From assembly GCA_009760855.2 (NCBI GenBank), contig WPIO01000009.1, forward strand, positions 2,604,501 through 2,668,500: a stretch of DNA of 64,000 nt, in the 5' to 3' direction. Under the pieces are notes generated by a model. It ran no database searches. It saw only the letters and a program-made list of their open reading frames with translations, and was not told the DNA's origin. The translations under genes and the position numbers were made by a program. Of this stretch, positions 21,603-36,274 are shown piece after piece (position 1 is the first letter of the stretch; every line of letters starts with the position of its first letter). Source of the stretch: Cristatella mucedo (Eukaryota > Bryozoa > Phylactolaemata > Cristatellidae).

Positions 21603-22366
21603 GTCTGGATATGCAGCCACAAGTGACAAGCCATGCACGACATGTTGTTTGACGACGATATCTAAAACTCTGCTGCGACTGATAGCCAACTGGCTTTTTG
21701 CTTTGCCTCTCAGGCAAGAGCGCGAGTGAAATCGAGACCTCTGGTGGCATATACTCCCTACATTTGTGCACTACTTTTGTCGATAGCTCACCTTGTAGCG
21801 AATGGTCATACTGCTTTTTGCTTTGGCTGTGTACAGGCAGATGCCTGCTCTTGACATTCTTGAGGTAGCAAACGCATTTAAGTGTCGCTAGATATTAGGA
21901 CTTACACCCGCAATCCAAAACATGAGACTACGTGGGTGCCTTCAGAGTAATTCGTGTACGCAGTGCTATATGAACTCGCATCTGATAAGCTAGAGCACTT
22001 ATCATCGAGAGACCGATTCGCCCACACCTCAGTTTACCTTTTCTAGCTCACATTTCTAGGCGTTTCTATGGTCGGGTTTCTAGACATGCACTTAGTGGAT
22101 CGGTCAACTGCTGACACTTCTAGTACCCAAGGCGGGTTTACCAAAGAAGCCTGCCTGCAAGCTAGACAATTGCTCTTTCAAATTCCATTGGAGAACGAAG
22201 GTTACTTTGAGATCCGTACCCATCCGTGTTATGCTCGCACGAGCGTGCCCAGGCAGCCCACTGCTAGTGGCAATCGTGTATTGGGAGGCAGCCAGCATTG
22301 TGCACAGATGACTTGTTACGAAAGCCCTGGCCACGACTGTCAACCTACGGCCACTCCTTCGCATGA

Positions 22367-24123
<1,757 letters not shown>

Positions 24124-24400
24124 GTGGAACTGCCTGCCGGCCGCCCGGCCGTGAGCGCTAGCGACTCGGACTGGCGACTGCGCACCGTGCAGAGGCCTGC
24201 TGCCTCCCTCTGCCTGCCGCGCCGAAGCTCGCCCATCTTTTCGAAGCTTTCTTTTTTCAGTTTTGTTTTCCTGTTGTTTTCAGCCTAGTCGCCGCACAGC
24301 AAAGATTGCATCATTCACGGGCACGCGGCCGGTGGGCGTTCAGGTAGCAAGCACAGAATATGTCAGCGCACACTAGAGAACACTCTCCCGCGAGCGAGCG

Positions 24401-24407
24401 CACACAC

Positions 24408-24466
<59 letters not shown>
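24401..24466 (+). repeat. (CA)n microsatellite in the TMEM229 3' UTR
   Basis: About 33 CA units between the TMEM229 stop codon and its polyadenylation signal. Confidence 0.95.
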
Positions 24467-24468
<2 letters not shown>

Positions 24469-24712
24469 CGCACACGAGGGCAACAAGTAAAAAGGCTTGT
24501 CCCATGCACAAGGGCGGGTTTCGGAGGCCGGCCAGTTTGTACCGGTCACAACCGACTCTCGATTCCACGCAGTCGGAACAGCTCTGGCTAGCACGGCTGC
24601 ATGAGCACGACCCCGCAGCCGCTATCACTGTTGCCGCTGCAAACCAGAGCTCTGTCGCGCCCGCCGCTCATGCGTCCACCTGATGCAGACATGAAACAGC
24701 CGAGTTTATCAC

Positions 24713-24718
24713 AATAAA
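24713..24718 (+). promoter_or_regulatory. AATAAA polyadenylation signal, TMEM229
   Basis: AATAAA about 590 bases after the stop codon, followed by a TG/T-rich stretch. It gives a 3' UTR that includes the CA microsatellite. Confidence 0.6.
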
Positions 24719-25365
24719 TCTGGTCTCAGCCATTCACCATCAATGCATGGCTAGCCGAGTCAAGCGACCACAGAAGCAGCAGCACATGCTGCAAGCTGGA
24801 TTGCAGAGCAAAGCCTCGGCGCTGCCACGGTCAATACCGAATGCACAGCCGAGGCGATGGAGCAAACTCGCAACAGCAGTGAAGGATGAAAGAGAGAGCG
24901 GCTGGCAGCACTTCATTTCGGATTAGTCCTCGACGGTCTGCAAAACTGCCCGGCCGCTGCAGCCGAGTGCAGACTGCTCCGTGTCCACGGGGCGACCACT
25001 TTCAGCGCAGCCGCACCCGAGGCAGAGGCTGCGCACTCGCGAAGCCGGCTCGGACTGGGCGACTGGCCTGGGCGTGTGTCGAACGGCAACCGTCATCGCA
25101 CGTGCCAGCGTAGCACCCCAGATCTTCCCCCGCCACCGCAGGGGGGAGGTGCAGCTTCGAGCGACCCGTGGCTCGCTGGCGACAAGCGGCTCGCCGCCGC
25201 GGCGCTGCTTGCACACAAGGCGCTCCTTCTCAGCCAGCCAGCCATCGCTAAGCAGGCTAGCGTATCTTGCGATGGGCGAGCAGCAGTCACGTGCCACCGC
25301 CTCTGCGGTCGGCCTGAGTTAGCCTCGCCTACGCTCGCTCCTCAACGAGCACTGCCATGCCCGGC

Positions 25366-27974
25366 TCACGTAGCAGAGCTTCCGCCGCCGGCAGCGGCAG
25401 ATTTCAGCGCGAACGACACTCCGCACGAGCAGCCTTGCTCCGCTTTCGGGTTCCTGACGACGCGAAAGGACGAGCGGATGAGCTCGGCCTGGTAGTCCAC
25501 CGTGGCGCCGCGGACGAAATCGAGCGACTGCTGGTCGATGAGCACCCGGGCGCCCGAGCTCGGGTCCACTATCAGCCTGCTCGAGGCGGCAACAAAGAAG
25601 GCTCGTGGAAAGGCCCGGGCGAGCACGAAGCGGCTCCAAGCGACGACGAGCGGGCGGGCGCGCGACAGTGTGTCAGCTCGCGCATGCACTCATTCGTTGC
25701 GCCAGCGTCGGCTCAGCCAGCCAGTGGTAGGACTCTGCTCGAGGGCGCCGAGTTGGAACGCGACAGAAATGGCTCGGCGTGGGGAGGCGAGCAGGTGGCA
25801 TGGGCAAGCAACAGCCAACACTAGGTACAGCAAGGCAGCTGTACTCACAAATCCTCACTGGATGGCGACTGTAAGCTCTCAGGCAATGCGTCGATGCTAA
25901 ACTTGTACTGAAACCCTGAGCATCCTCCTCCGTCGACGGTCAGTCGAAGTGCCTCGGCAGAGCCAGCGCCGCCGCTGCTGCCATCGCTGCACACCTTTCG
26001 GATTTGCTGAAACGCCGCAATTCATGCTGCTCAGCTGGTGCTGCTGCTGCTGCTGCTGCTGCCACAGCCTACTCAGAATAGGTTGCACTGGACCGTAAGT
26101 CGGCAGTCCCGCGGCTCCTGACAGCAACAGCTGCCGAGCAGGCTTAACTATGAGAATGAAGCGCAACACAAAGACGGTGCCTTTGCGAGTCCTGAATCAA
26201 CAGGGAAACAACAGCATGAACCAACCCGGTCCCGAGGCCTCACAGCAACCGTACTGGAAAGTGTACAGATACAATAATTTAATAACAAGAAATTTAATAA
26301 TAACTAGACTGGTAATAATATTAATACATCCGAGCCGAGGCTGTTATGCCCCCTGCTTTGTCAGTTGGCTAAAAGCCACCATGTACCCTTTGCTAGGTTA
26401 AGGAAGCCCATGGGAATTGCCACGATACAGATTCACTAGAGTACAAGTAAAAGTCCCATGATTCAACAGGCTCGTTTACATATAGCATAGTAGCAGACAA
26501 GCCTATGCGACTATCACCACCGGGGATAAGTGCAATAAAGGATTATCTGCAGCAGGATTCAAACCCGCGACACGCTTCTGCAAGCACCTTTTCCATGTGC
26601 TAAGAGCCAGGGGTGCAGAATGGAAGCCGAATAGTGTATACGAGTGAGCTCACACTTTTTGGGTTGACCAACCATAGAACTTGGCCGAGGGGTAAGGTCT
26701 ATGTCATGTCTATGTAAGGTCACTCTTCACAACTCAGGTCGTGGGGTGAAATTATATTCAACAGCCACGCTTTTATTGCGGCAAAAGAGCCTTCACTTCT
26801 AGTAGGCAATCATAAATTGCCTACTACAAGACTCCAGCCAACGACCTGGATTGTGAGGTGTGATGTGAGTACCCTGTCCCTGTGCGCACATCCAAGGTCT
26901 GACTAAGCACGTCTGGCCCAACTTGTGAAAGGTAGCCCTGCCCAAGCACAGGACCTTTGCTCCGATTGGGCAGCTGACTGAGTCAAGCTGCCTATCTGAG
27001 ATTCTCATAGCTGGAGTACTGCGTGCTTTGGTGGGCCGGCGGCACTGGTCGAATTGGTAATTGCCGGCTAGCCGAAGCTAGAAGATCATCGAACAGGATC
27101 GGCCGCAGACCAACAACAGGGTAGTAGCTAAGCAAAATTCGAATCAATATGAGCTACGAAGGCATCACGTGAACAGTGGTTCAGGCGTACTGCTAGGAGA
27201 ACGCAGCTGAACACCTCGGCAAAGATGAATTTCCTGCACCGTTCGTTCAGATAGTCTACACCACTCACCAGGAAAAGCTATCTCAATCCTCTGCTGGTAT
27301 CAGCTACTTCTACTGTTGTATAGACCAACTCCTAGCAGTTAACCACGTACGATCAAAGGCACTGATCATTCGCCAGGCTATAAAGCCACAATATGGGCCA
27401 CAGATCCACGTCAGTGGGTGTGGTATACATGACAAACCACATTCCCGGTGATTTCCTAATCACCAAACAGAGCAGCTAGAAACAAGCGAACAGTACAGTG
27501 AAGCTAACCCGTCTATGGAACGACTAACTACAAGCAGCAGGAAAAATACAGTTGCGTCAGCTATCGAATGTCTGCGATATAGTTCGTCGTCACCGGCAAG
27601 CGACAGTGACACTGACTATTTGACATACCGAACTGTGGTATCGCGACAAGCTCGGCCCCACCACTATTCCTCCGCGACAAGCAGATGACATATTGGTCTC
27701 AGGCACACTCAGAGACGCTGGTGAACTGCCATCTGTTTGCCTACCTTTACACACGACTCAGTAAGAATAAGATTGTCAGGGGAAGGAGTCACTTTCGTGA
27801 AGCTTCGGGTAGCGCATTGACTGAGCACGTTCCTTCCGATTCTAAAACCACAGTAAGGGAGAGGAATTTCGCGGCCATCATAAGTAATTGACTAAAAACC
27901 AGGTCGACTGCGCTAAGCTAGCGGCAGAAGCGAGTTCGACTTTACCTGCGGCAAGAACGGAACAAGGCGGCCAT
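25366..27974 (-). CDS. ISCA2: ISCA2, mitochondrial iron-sulfur cluster assembly 2, complete, 4 exons
   Basis: Minus-strand exons in order: 27974-27946, 27841-27745, 26006-25849, 25576-25366. All junctions keep phase and give 164 residues. A-type ISC proteins help build mitochondrial [4Fe-4S] clusters with ISCA1 and IBA57. The N-terminus ([20 protein letters not shown]) is Arg-rich without acids, as in mitochondrial presequences. The conserved fold follows: [36 protein letters not shown] (Cys71), [30 protein letters not shown] and EQGCSCG (Cys144, Cys146), so all three cluster-binding cysteines are present. Odd points: a Gly/Ser insertion after residue 50, and a tail of about ten Ala/Gly/Ser residues beyond the usual end. 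The coding sequence upstream of exon 1 contains a CCAAT motif on this strand near 28018. Confidence 0.95.
26040..26062 (+). repeat. (CTG)n repeat beside an ISCA2 exon
   Basis: Seven to eight CTG units (CAG on the ISCA2 strand) lie about 35 bases upstream of the exon 3 acceptor in transcript orientation. Confidence 0.85.
26465..26610 (-). mobile_element. SINE-A copy in ISCA2 intron
   Basis: 'gcgactatcaccaccgggga', 'gcaataaaggattatctgca' and the B box 'ggattcaaacccgcgac' identify the family. A second, weaker match lies at 26758-26860. Confidence 0.7.
26758..26860 (-). mobile_element. decayed SINE-A fragment
   Basis: 'caacagccacgcttttattg' and 'aaaagagccttcacttctag' resemble the 3' half of SINE-A in reverse orientation. 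Confidence 0.5.
26870..27740. other. ISCA2 intron 2, no further features
   Basis: Single-copy-looking sequence between the SINE remnants and exon 2 of ISCA2. I found no additional exon. Confidence 0.6.
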
Positions 27975-28014
27975 GACAGTAGGTTTGTGTTATTGCCCGA
28001 TCACGCGATTGTGA

Positions 28015-28021
28015 TTGGTCA
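28015..28021 (-). promoter_or_regulatory. CCAAT box upstream of ISCA2
   Basis: The plus strand reads 'gattggtcag', which is CTGACCAATC on the ISCA2 strand, about 45 bases upstream of the start codon. Position and sequence suit an NF-Y site in a TATA-less housekeeping promoter. Confidence 0.4.
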
Positions 28022-28119
28022 GTCGCAGCCACGCCCCATTTGGAGGTTCCGCCTTACTTGGAAGTGGGCTGGCTGCTCAGCAGAAAACATGCACACCAAA
28101 CCAAGAGTGAAGTGACCCA

Positions 28120-29140
28120 AATGGTCATTGCCGAACTGCTCCTACGGAGAGGCTACCCTTATACCGCCTATGCTCACGCGAGTCGCCCTTTTTTCGGTAT
28201 GATTGTGTAGATTTGCTACGAACAAGAGTGGAGGAATGAATGTCCAGCTCCAGAATGTCTTTCCCACAAGCCCTAGTCACCGATTCCAGACCCAACAACC
28301 GAACGACAGATGCTTTCAGAACAAGCGCCTCGTAGCACGGCTAACAAAAGACAGGAGCAACATCTACGCACACAGGTATCCAGACGATAGCCGATACTGA
28401 GTGCAACCAATATTGCCCATACCTCAGAAATCTATGCAAACGATTGCGTGAGTGTGTCTGGCTCTACTCATCCGGTTTAACTCCCATCAGCTCATCGAAT
28501 AGTCAATACAAGAACCATTAAGAGACCTTACGGACGGCCCTTTAATGACAAGCCTCTACGTATGACTCAAATCTTGAATAGGCTTACGTAACGTGTGCAT
28601 CGCAAACACGAAGCCTCTGATATAAGCGATTCCAGTACTTACAAAACGGAAACAGAATATAACCTCTAACGGCCAAATAATCCGAGGCTGGATGGTACCG
28701 TGTGCATTTCCCACGCAAGTCCCGGGGGGGGGGGGCAGCGCCCACCGAAATTCCCCAGTTGAAGTCTGCAGACAATACTTGTCCCATTCCCAGGCCACTC
28801 TTATAGTCCGATGCAGGCTTTTTCTCTTCTCAAAAACTCTAAAGACAAAACTCATAAAACGTTCGCGACTCCCTATCTCACCGAGGGGTCATCCTACATT
28901 GAGCGACCCAGGCTGGCAAGACCATCAAGACAAGCCTGCAAAATATGACACGTGAATTAGTTAATTACTAGGGATGCAGCAATGCGGAAAACGGCGAGTG
29001 CAGGCCACGTAAAAACCAAGTTCATAGTGCATTAGTAATTGAATAACTTCACACTCATTGTATTTCGTTATGCGCGAAATAAATCAAAGTCTTTGGCGCT
29101 TGTAGCCAGAGTGACCCGAAGCCTTCGCCTTTGTTTCATC
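28120..29140. other. intergenic, no gene seen
   Basis: Upstream of ISCA2. A G11 run at about 28724 is the only landmark. Open frames here lack splice signals and recognisable content. Confidence 0.5.
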
Positions 29141-29144
29141 ATAT

Positions 29145-29605
29145 TAATAATAATAATAATAATACATTTGATAAAGCGCCCTCGGAGAACTCAATCTCTT
29201 TCCAGGCACTTTACACTTGCTGCAAACGGAGCACGATCGGATGCTTCGTGGTAGTATACTGAACAACAATAAACAAGTAAACAACATGAATAACATGGTT
29301 AGGGGTGACATACACAGGGTCAGCATGCAAGTGTGGTTAGTAGCAGCATGCAACAGTGACAGCACCCATAAGCACATAAAGGACGAATCACAAGGACCCA
29401 CTAAATGCTGTGCTAAATAGGTGCGTTTTTAATTTCTTTTTAAATATGGTCAAGCCAGGAGATGTCGTGACGCAAGTCAGGAGTGAGTTCCAGGCTTTTG
29501 GAGCATACGAACTAAAGGCACGGTCCCCAAAGAATTTGAGGTTTGTACGAAGTATAGATAAACAATTAGACTCCGAAAATCGGGCGGTATTCCTATCCAA
29601 TCGCA
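29145..29605 (-). mobile_element. LINE 3' fragment
   Basis: The minus frame at 29600-29388 encodes the LINE C-terminus (NLKFFGDRAFSSYAPKAWNS and LKTHLFSTAFSGSL). The 3' UTR and hairpin end in AATAATAATAAT at 29145. It is truncated abruptly at about 29600. Confidence 0.9.
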
Positions 29606-31265
29606 GTGCAACGACGCGCGATGCAGCAAACGCCTCGCGGCCGGCAAGCCCATCCGAAATAGGACAGGCTGACTAAGCATTCTAGCAGCAGCGAGAGTCG
29701 ATGCGCTTCGCTTTTTGTGTGAGAGAGAGAGAGACGTGATCCAGAGATCTCAATGCGAGGTACACCCAGCGAGCATCAATAATAGCTTATCAATCGAGCC
29801 AAATCCAGCGCGCAGCTGCGAAGGCTCACTTAGTGGCGGGTGCTTGAGTAGACGCCGCCAATTCCTCACGCACGGACAAAAAGATTTCCGTTTGCAGTGA
29901 CAACAACGATTAAAAAAGAGTTCGGTCAACCACCGCGTGGTTTTGTCGCTTCTGCACGAAAATGGAGACGGCGCTTTTTATTCGCTTCCTCCCACGGTAC
30001 GGGTGCGCTTCCTTTTACCTACGAGTTCAGCATAAACCTTCGGGCGGAAAGCATCTTAGAAATTCCCGCTTCAGCTGCTTATAGCTATGCTATATTTAGA
30101 GTAACTTTCTGAAAGCATCTTAGTGTGCTAATTCATCCCTAAGGGTCGTCACCTACTGATAATTCAACGTCAAGAGTAATCATAAAGTCCGGTCCTTCCG
30201 CGATCCTTTTAGGGGGTTCCGTTTTTTAGCTGTTATGTAATGTAATCATACCTAGAGGCATGCGCGCTACCGAAGGCTAAATGGCCAGCCGCCATTCCAA
30301 ATGTGGCGCAAGGTAGTAGTAATAAGTTGACGAGAAAGAGTACTGACAGGTACATAGAGGTCGCCGGGGCTGACTAGTTGAGCCGCGCCTTTTTGGCAGT
30401 TCAATGGGACTTGGACGCCACATTACCGAGGGCGTTCCTCTTGCCTGCGGGCGCTGGCTGCTTGTCGCCCCGGAATGCCTGTAATAAATTTCTTTGCGAA
30501 TATTATAGGGTAAGAGATTTAAGTAGTAAGCTGTCGTTAAAGCTGCTCGAACGCCGATAATTAAGATGCCTTAGTGCGGTGTTTTTACGAAACGGGCCGA
30601 CGTATGCTGCTGCGGGCAGTTGTTACATGCTGAAAGTGAAAAACGATCGCATTCATAGCTACGCAGTCACCTCATGCAAGCTTGCCCGGGCGCCAGCCTC
30701 AAGGACCGATTTCAGTGCAATCGGGCAGTCCGAGATTAGGCGCTAGATTAGGGCGCTTCCCGGGGCTGCTATCATGGTGCATCAGTTCGGCTGCCCATCA
30801 TAATCTGGCTGCATTTTCCCGTCCATGGAAACCTTTTGTAGAGAAACAGCAAGTCGACTGCGATGGCGCAGCCGCTAGTAAAGGAATACAGTCGTCCCTC
30901 GCCTCTTTGCCCTTCGACTTTCGTGGCTTGACTCTGTAGCAGTTTCTTTCAAATATATTCATTAAAAATTTGATCGAGATAGTGAAAATGATTGGTTGTG
31001 AATCAATTGTACGCCCCTGTATTAAAAATAAATTTACTGTACGTATGGGTTGTAAATTTATGCATTCGAGCACCCCCGCAAATTCTTCAATGCTAGGTGC
31101 AGCCGCTCGACCACTCCTACTGTGCGGGCAAGAAAGATTTTCCAAAAAAAATCGGTTCCGGTGAAGCAAGGCCGATCAGAGCGTGCTGTTCACTGATTAG
31201 CTATTCTATTCTCCCCATATCTTGGCCTCTGATTGGCTCAGCCTCGCGCAAGTTCATATTGGAGT
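29605..31265. other. intergenic, no gene seen
   Basis: Mixed-composition sequence with isolated open frames (for example 31097-31399) that carry no recognisable domain. Neither strand gives exons with matching phases. Confidence 0.5.
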
Positions 31266-31269
31266 CTAG

Positions 31270-31405
31270 CGCTGGTTTGGCCCAGAGGTTAAGGTGTTCG
31301 CCCCAACCAAGGTCTGGCCGAGGTCATGGGCTCGAGCCCCGAGGTATATTTGAAGCGCCTGAATATGGATTAAGTTATCTTAGGTCGTTATACAAATGAA
31401 TTATT
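31270..31405 (+). mobile_element. SINE-B copy
   Basis: The head is complete: 'gcgctggtttggcccagagg' (A box TTGGCCCAGAGG), 'gtctggccgaggtcatgggc' and B box GGGCTCGAGCCC. The LINE-like tail is 'gaagcgcctgaatatggatt' with 'aagttatcttagg'. This is the best reference copy of the family. Confidence 0.9.
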
Positions 31406-33135
31406 TATATCCAATATTTGCAAGTTCGTATTCTTATCTAATATATTGGGTAATACGAGTGTAATCGTGACTCAACGGGTGGGGTTTCATCTCCATGGGG
31501 CTTAATAATGTTAAAAACCGTATTTAAGGGTCGTAAAAAGGTTTTCTATGTTCTAACTACGCAAATATTGTATTTATAACTGACAAATCCTACTCCGCGG
31601 AAATTCACTTAACGCGGTAGAGTCTGGAACTGATTAACCCAGAAAAAAGCGACAACAATCATTCATTAATATAGCCATTCATTCATTTACAAAGCTAAGG
31701 GTTTCGTTGTCGTGCTTTGGGAAAGCCTAAATACATAAACTGGGTGCCTTTTTTCATCAGCCGCAGATGATTAACAGAAAGTGCGAATTTAAAAAGTCTG
31801 ATTTATTTTGGTGTAAGTTACATAAAAAGAAATTGGCTAATGGAGGACGGTTTGGGACGAGCAATTACCAAATGTCACTGCACATAGAGAAATCTTCAGT
31901 GAGTCTTTATTGACTTTAACTCAGACACTTACTAAACACTGTAATCTTTACTATTGTACCTTGACGAAAAGGATTAGATAACTCCGCATAGAGCTGTAAT
32001 GGAAAGTTGTTCAAGTGACATCACACGGTTAACGTCTAAAGAAGCACTCGTTTTTTGCAGTAAGAACACTACTTTAGACAACCTCAGAAGCAAAAATTCT
32101 ATTCCAGCGCTCGTTCTGCACACTAGTGCCTCTTTGTCAGCACGCTTTGTCAGGCGCTTGTGGTCAGGTGCCACGGGGGTACTGGAACTAGATGGAGAGT
32201 GAGTCTCTGCTCAAGGAAACGCTCAGCTCGCCGTCAATGGCGCCCAAATTAGTTGCCTCTTTTGAATGAAAAACTTTCAGGCACTGTATTTTTCAACGTT
32301 ATCAATCACTATCTGATCGAAAGATGCTGTATCAATTGTGCTAAGAACTTCTGAATTTTCATGGCTGTAGAAATTAATCTTATTCTTAAAATAAGAGTTG
32401 GTCATTCTTATGAGGCCTATCCCAGCTACCCAATTCATGTCTGTTTCATAAGAACACAAATTAGCTGGGAATACAAAAACATCTTAAACTGAGATCCAAC
32501 TGACTTACTAAGAGAGTATAAATTATAAGTATTGTTAAAAACAGACTTACAGTATAGTCCTTTTATATACAATTGTATTCGAGTTAATTTGAATGAGATT
32601 AATATTTGTTTCTTGAAATCGGCACATAAGGTCTGCATACAGCTTTTTAATCTGAAATTCACTTTTCTAGAAGAGGAGCTAGCGGGATTCCTAATGATCT
32701 TTGGCTTAATTTAAAATGGAACCCGGCATACTTCCTCTGGGATTAATTGACTTTGCAAACTAACTCGTTTCTTTTTTTCATGTTCTGATCGATTATTTCT
32801 GTCAGCATTGCATCGATCATCTTAAATTCGGTTTGCACCTTACCCTGTCCTAATGTTCATACTATTTACTGTCGCTTTCACTTATGTCAAGTCTGCCACA
32901 CAGCATCAGACTAATCTCTAAATAATTGACGCTCTTATTTATTGATGCCGATTAATATATATCCATGTAAACTTGGTTTTACTTCATTGGTAAGGCGCTA
33001 ATACTTCACGGCCCAAGTCATGAGTATTCATCCTACGAAATGCAGTCCATATTGCCAGCTTCAGCAGGGAGAAATCCACGGAGACTTTCTTGCCGCAATC
33101 AAAATCACTGAATCGTAAGCGAATTCCCTATTCAC
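31405..33135. other. AT-rich intergenic DNA
   Basis: No convincing gene. A weak SINE-like stretch at about 32985-33060 has 'ttggtaaggcgctaatac' and a degraded B box. Confidence 0.5.
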
Positions 33136-33137
33136 TT

Positions 33138-34110
33138 TAATAATAATAATAATAATAATAGTGCACTTAATAAAGGCCCTCAGAGAACTCAATCTCTTCT
33201 TTCTAGACGCTTTACATTTGCTGCAAAGGGACATGCAATGGAATAGTGAGTAATATCATGCTTGATAAACAATTAACATGAGTAAAATGGTTAGGGGTGA
33301 CACGCACAGGGTCAGCATGCAAATGTGGTTAGTGGCAGCATGCACAGTGTCAGCACGCATAAGCACATCAAGGATGAATCAGAGGGACCCACTAAATGCT
33401 GTCCTAAATAGGTGTGTTTGTAAGTTCTTTTTAAATGTGGTCAAGTCAGGGGATGTTGTGACGCAAGTCGGGAGGGAGTTCCAGGCTTTGCGAGCATACG
33501 AACTAAAGGCATGGTCTCCAAAGGATTTCAGGTTTGTACGAGGTATTGGTAGAGTGTTGGTTTCCGAAAAGCGGGTGGTACTATGTTTGGCCTGGTCGGG
33601 GAGTAGATCTGAAAGATAGGCTGAGCCAAATAATGAAGTGACCTAAAAGTGAGCGACAAAACTTTGAAGTCGATCCGTTGCTTGACTGGTAGCCATTGCA
33701 GGTCGGCGAGAAGTGGTGTGATGTGGCAACTGTGACGCTCACGACAGACAAGCCTAGCAGCAGAGTTTTGCACCAGCTGCAATCGCCTGATTGCACATGG
33801 CGGTAGGCCAGTAAGCAGTGAGTTACAGAAGTCAAGACGGGATGTCACAAATGTAAGGACCATTTTAGATGTGGTATCCTTATCTAAACAAGCCCGAATT
33901 TTAGCAATGTTATGTAGCTGAAAGTAGGCAGATTTGACTATGGAGCTGATGTGGTCGTCTAACGAGAGGTCACTTTGGAACATGACACCTAGATTTCGAG
34001 CTGATTCAACAGGAGATATGCTGGCAGAGCCAATTTTGAGCGTCAGCCTTTCCAATGTATGAATCACACTGGGTTTGCCCATAACTAGTAAGTTAGTTTT
34101 ACTTTGCTTT
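33138..34110 (-). mobile_element. LINE 3' fragment with long open frame
   Basis: The minus frame from 34148 encodes the LINE segment after the RT core (NLLVMGKPSVIHTLERLTLK, then FVTSRLDFCNSLLTGLPPCA, then DLQWLPVKQRIDFKVLSLTF). It then shifts frame to KAWNSLP-like sequence. The 3' end at 33138 is AATAATAATAATAATAAT. Confidence 0.9.
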
Positions 34111-34457
34111 ACCTGAGTGTACTTACCAATGACTATGTATCCGTGCATGTACCTATTTAGCTATATATATTCAGTGCATTTGTATACATGCATAGTTTAT
34201 ATATTTACAAGTAATATGCATATTCAGGTACATAGAGCGATGAAAAGCAGAGCTTGTTTCGCAGTGATGACCCGAAATTACCTGTCCCGTGGCGCTGCGT
34301 CAACGGAGAACTAAAGAGGACTCAGTCTTTTGAAGGGGCGGCACACGTTTGAGGGCAGCACACAAGAATGTATTGTGATACATTTGGAATTAGGATTCTA
34401 GAAATAGACCAAGACATACGAAGAGTTTGCTATATATGTTATATAGTGTATTTGATT

Positions 34458-34632
34458 GATGAGCCGTAGTGGCATAGTAGGTAAGGCGGTTGGTTTCACA
34501 ACCACGGTCCTGAGGCCGTGTGTTCGATTTTTGCGGTGAGCAATCCTTTATCGCCGCTGCAATCGGTGGTGATAGCCATAAAGGCTCGTCGGTCGCTATA
34601 CAAAAGAGGCTGCTTAATCAGCGAGTATTTTA
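34458..34632 (+). mobile_element. SINE-A copy
   Basis: 'gagccgtagtggcatagtag' (A box), a degraded B box (gtgttcgatttttg) and the family body 'caatcctttatcgccgctgc'. It ends 'agaggctgcttaatcagcga' and a TATTTTTATTTTT tail. Confidence 0.85.
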
Positions 34633-34794
34633 TTTTTATTTTTATTTTTTCTACACCAACGGGAGATAAAGCGACACAAAAATTTCAGTGCCTCAAAGAC
34701 TAAAGGCACCAGGATCATCGTCACCCTGCAAATAGTATTTTTAATGATGCTATATATTTAAGCAATGCTATTGGTTATTTCTTCTCAGACACGC

Positions 34795-35015
34795 CGTGTT
34801 GGTTTGGCCCAGAGGTTGAGCTGTTCGCCCCCCAAGAGGTCTGGCCGAGGTCGTGAGCTCAAGCCCCGTGGCATGTGTGAAGCACCCGTAGAGATACTAA
34901 ATTCTCTTAGGGCGCTATACAATTAAATTATATTTTGTATAACGAGCTTTAATCCCCTTGATAGAGATTTGTTTCTCTATTTATTTCTCTTAGGGCACTA
35001 TACAAAAGACGTATT
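34795..35015 (+). mobile_element. SINE-B copy plus a duplicated tail
   Basis: 'ttggtttggcccagaggttg', B box region 'gtgagctcaagcccc' and tail 'aaattctcttagggcgctat' up to about 34940. A second tail-like block (gatagagatttgtttctcta and ttctcttagggcactataca) follows at 34955-35015. Confidence 0.75.
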
Positions 35016-35655
35016 GCTAGTGTCATTCATCATGCTGGCCGTATCGAGGTCTTACAGTTGAAATTAGATTTAAATGTCGTAGTCAGGTATTAAAAATCTA
35101 CGTGGGCCGCCAATTTATTAGCAACAAGTTTATTGAGAACTTTCTACATGAACAGGAGAAGATTACTGATCTGTAAATGGATCAACATCAAATTGTCCGA
35201 GTAGCTTCCGAGCGATGATATAAGTAAATTATTGGCGAAATGTGTCATTCCTCAAAGAAAGCAATAGAAATATGGCAGACTTTAGGATTATAATTTGTCT
35301 TGTCGAAAAGGAGAGAGACTTTCGCTTGGATAAGACCTAAAAAGAAAGCATTTCTGCCATCTGAAATGACAGTAACACGCTCGAGAAGTTAGGAGTTGTC
35401 TACATCATTTTAGTTTGAAAAAGTAACAGTCTGCACAAATAGTGGCTATCAAACTTTCATTTCTGCAAGGCAGATCGGATTCACAAGTAAGAATACTAGA
35501 CTATTGAATTACTAAACGGCAGATCACGAGTTAGGATATGTTACACAGAGAATCTTTAAAGAGCATGGCTTGCAACCAAATATCAGTAATACATAGATTA
35601 GCCATTGAGTCATAGCCTATGGCTTACGAACTTGTACTTCATGAGATTTCGGATT
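35015..35655. other. AT-rich intergenic DNA, no features seen
   Basis: No repeats or reading frames that I can assign. Confidence 0.5.
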
Positions 35656-35659
35656 TGAG

Positions 35660-35762
35660 TATTGCAGTAGGCATTTCTTCATTGCTCACTGCAAGCAGAG
35701 TGATGGCCACAAATGCTTCTCTGCCGCTACATCAACAAGGCTGCTGAATCAGCTGACCTTCC
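35660..35762 (+). mobile_element. SINE-A 3' fragment
   Basis: 'ttcttcattgctcactgcaa' with 'gatggccacaaatgcttctc' and 'aaggctgctgaatcagctga'. The tRNA-like head is missing or decayed. Confidence 0.65.
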
Positions 35763-36274
35763 ATTTTTGTATTTTGGAATCGTTTCAGAACAAAGCCACA
35801 GCTAATGTGAAACGACATGTCAGAGTAGCACAAACTGAAACGTTTCAAGCCGTTTCAATCATGTCCAATCTTGGCCTTCAACTAAGTTTTCCTTCTGTAC
35901 ATACATTAGTTGATGGCGAAATCCAAAAAGCACTGACATTTTAGGATGATTGGCATGCAGGAATGCGCTCGCGCGCACACCTAAAGTTCAGAATCTTAAG
36001 TACATACCTCAAGATGGAGTCTGGAGGAAGCAGACGGGGGCGGGGGAGAGAAGTATGCGGCTGGTTGTATAAGCTGACACTTAAAGGCTCTTTCACCTTT
36101 ACTCGGTAGCCGGAGAGATCAACCTAAATAATTGTACTTCCTACCAATACGAAATCGACCACAACTGCCCGATCGATAAAGCGGTACGAGACAATTGCTG
36201 CTTTATTACGAAAGATGTGTACCCAGGCGAGGTTCAGTTGTCTGGGATGGCTGCAATGCGATTAGGGTCACCTG

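Noticed and set aside
25897-26169. 90-codon minus frame with a poly-Gln run
   Set aside because: It overlaps ISCA2 exon 3 in the wrong frame; the ISCA frame (GGGCSG motif) is the coding one, and the Gln run is the CTG repeat in the intron.
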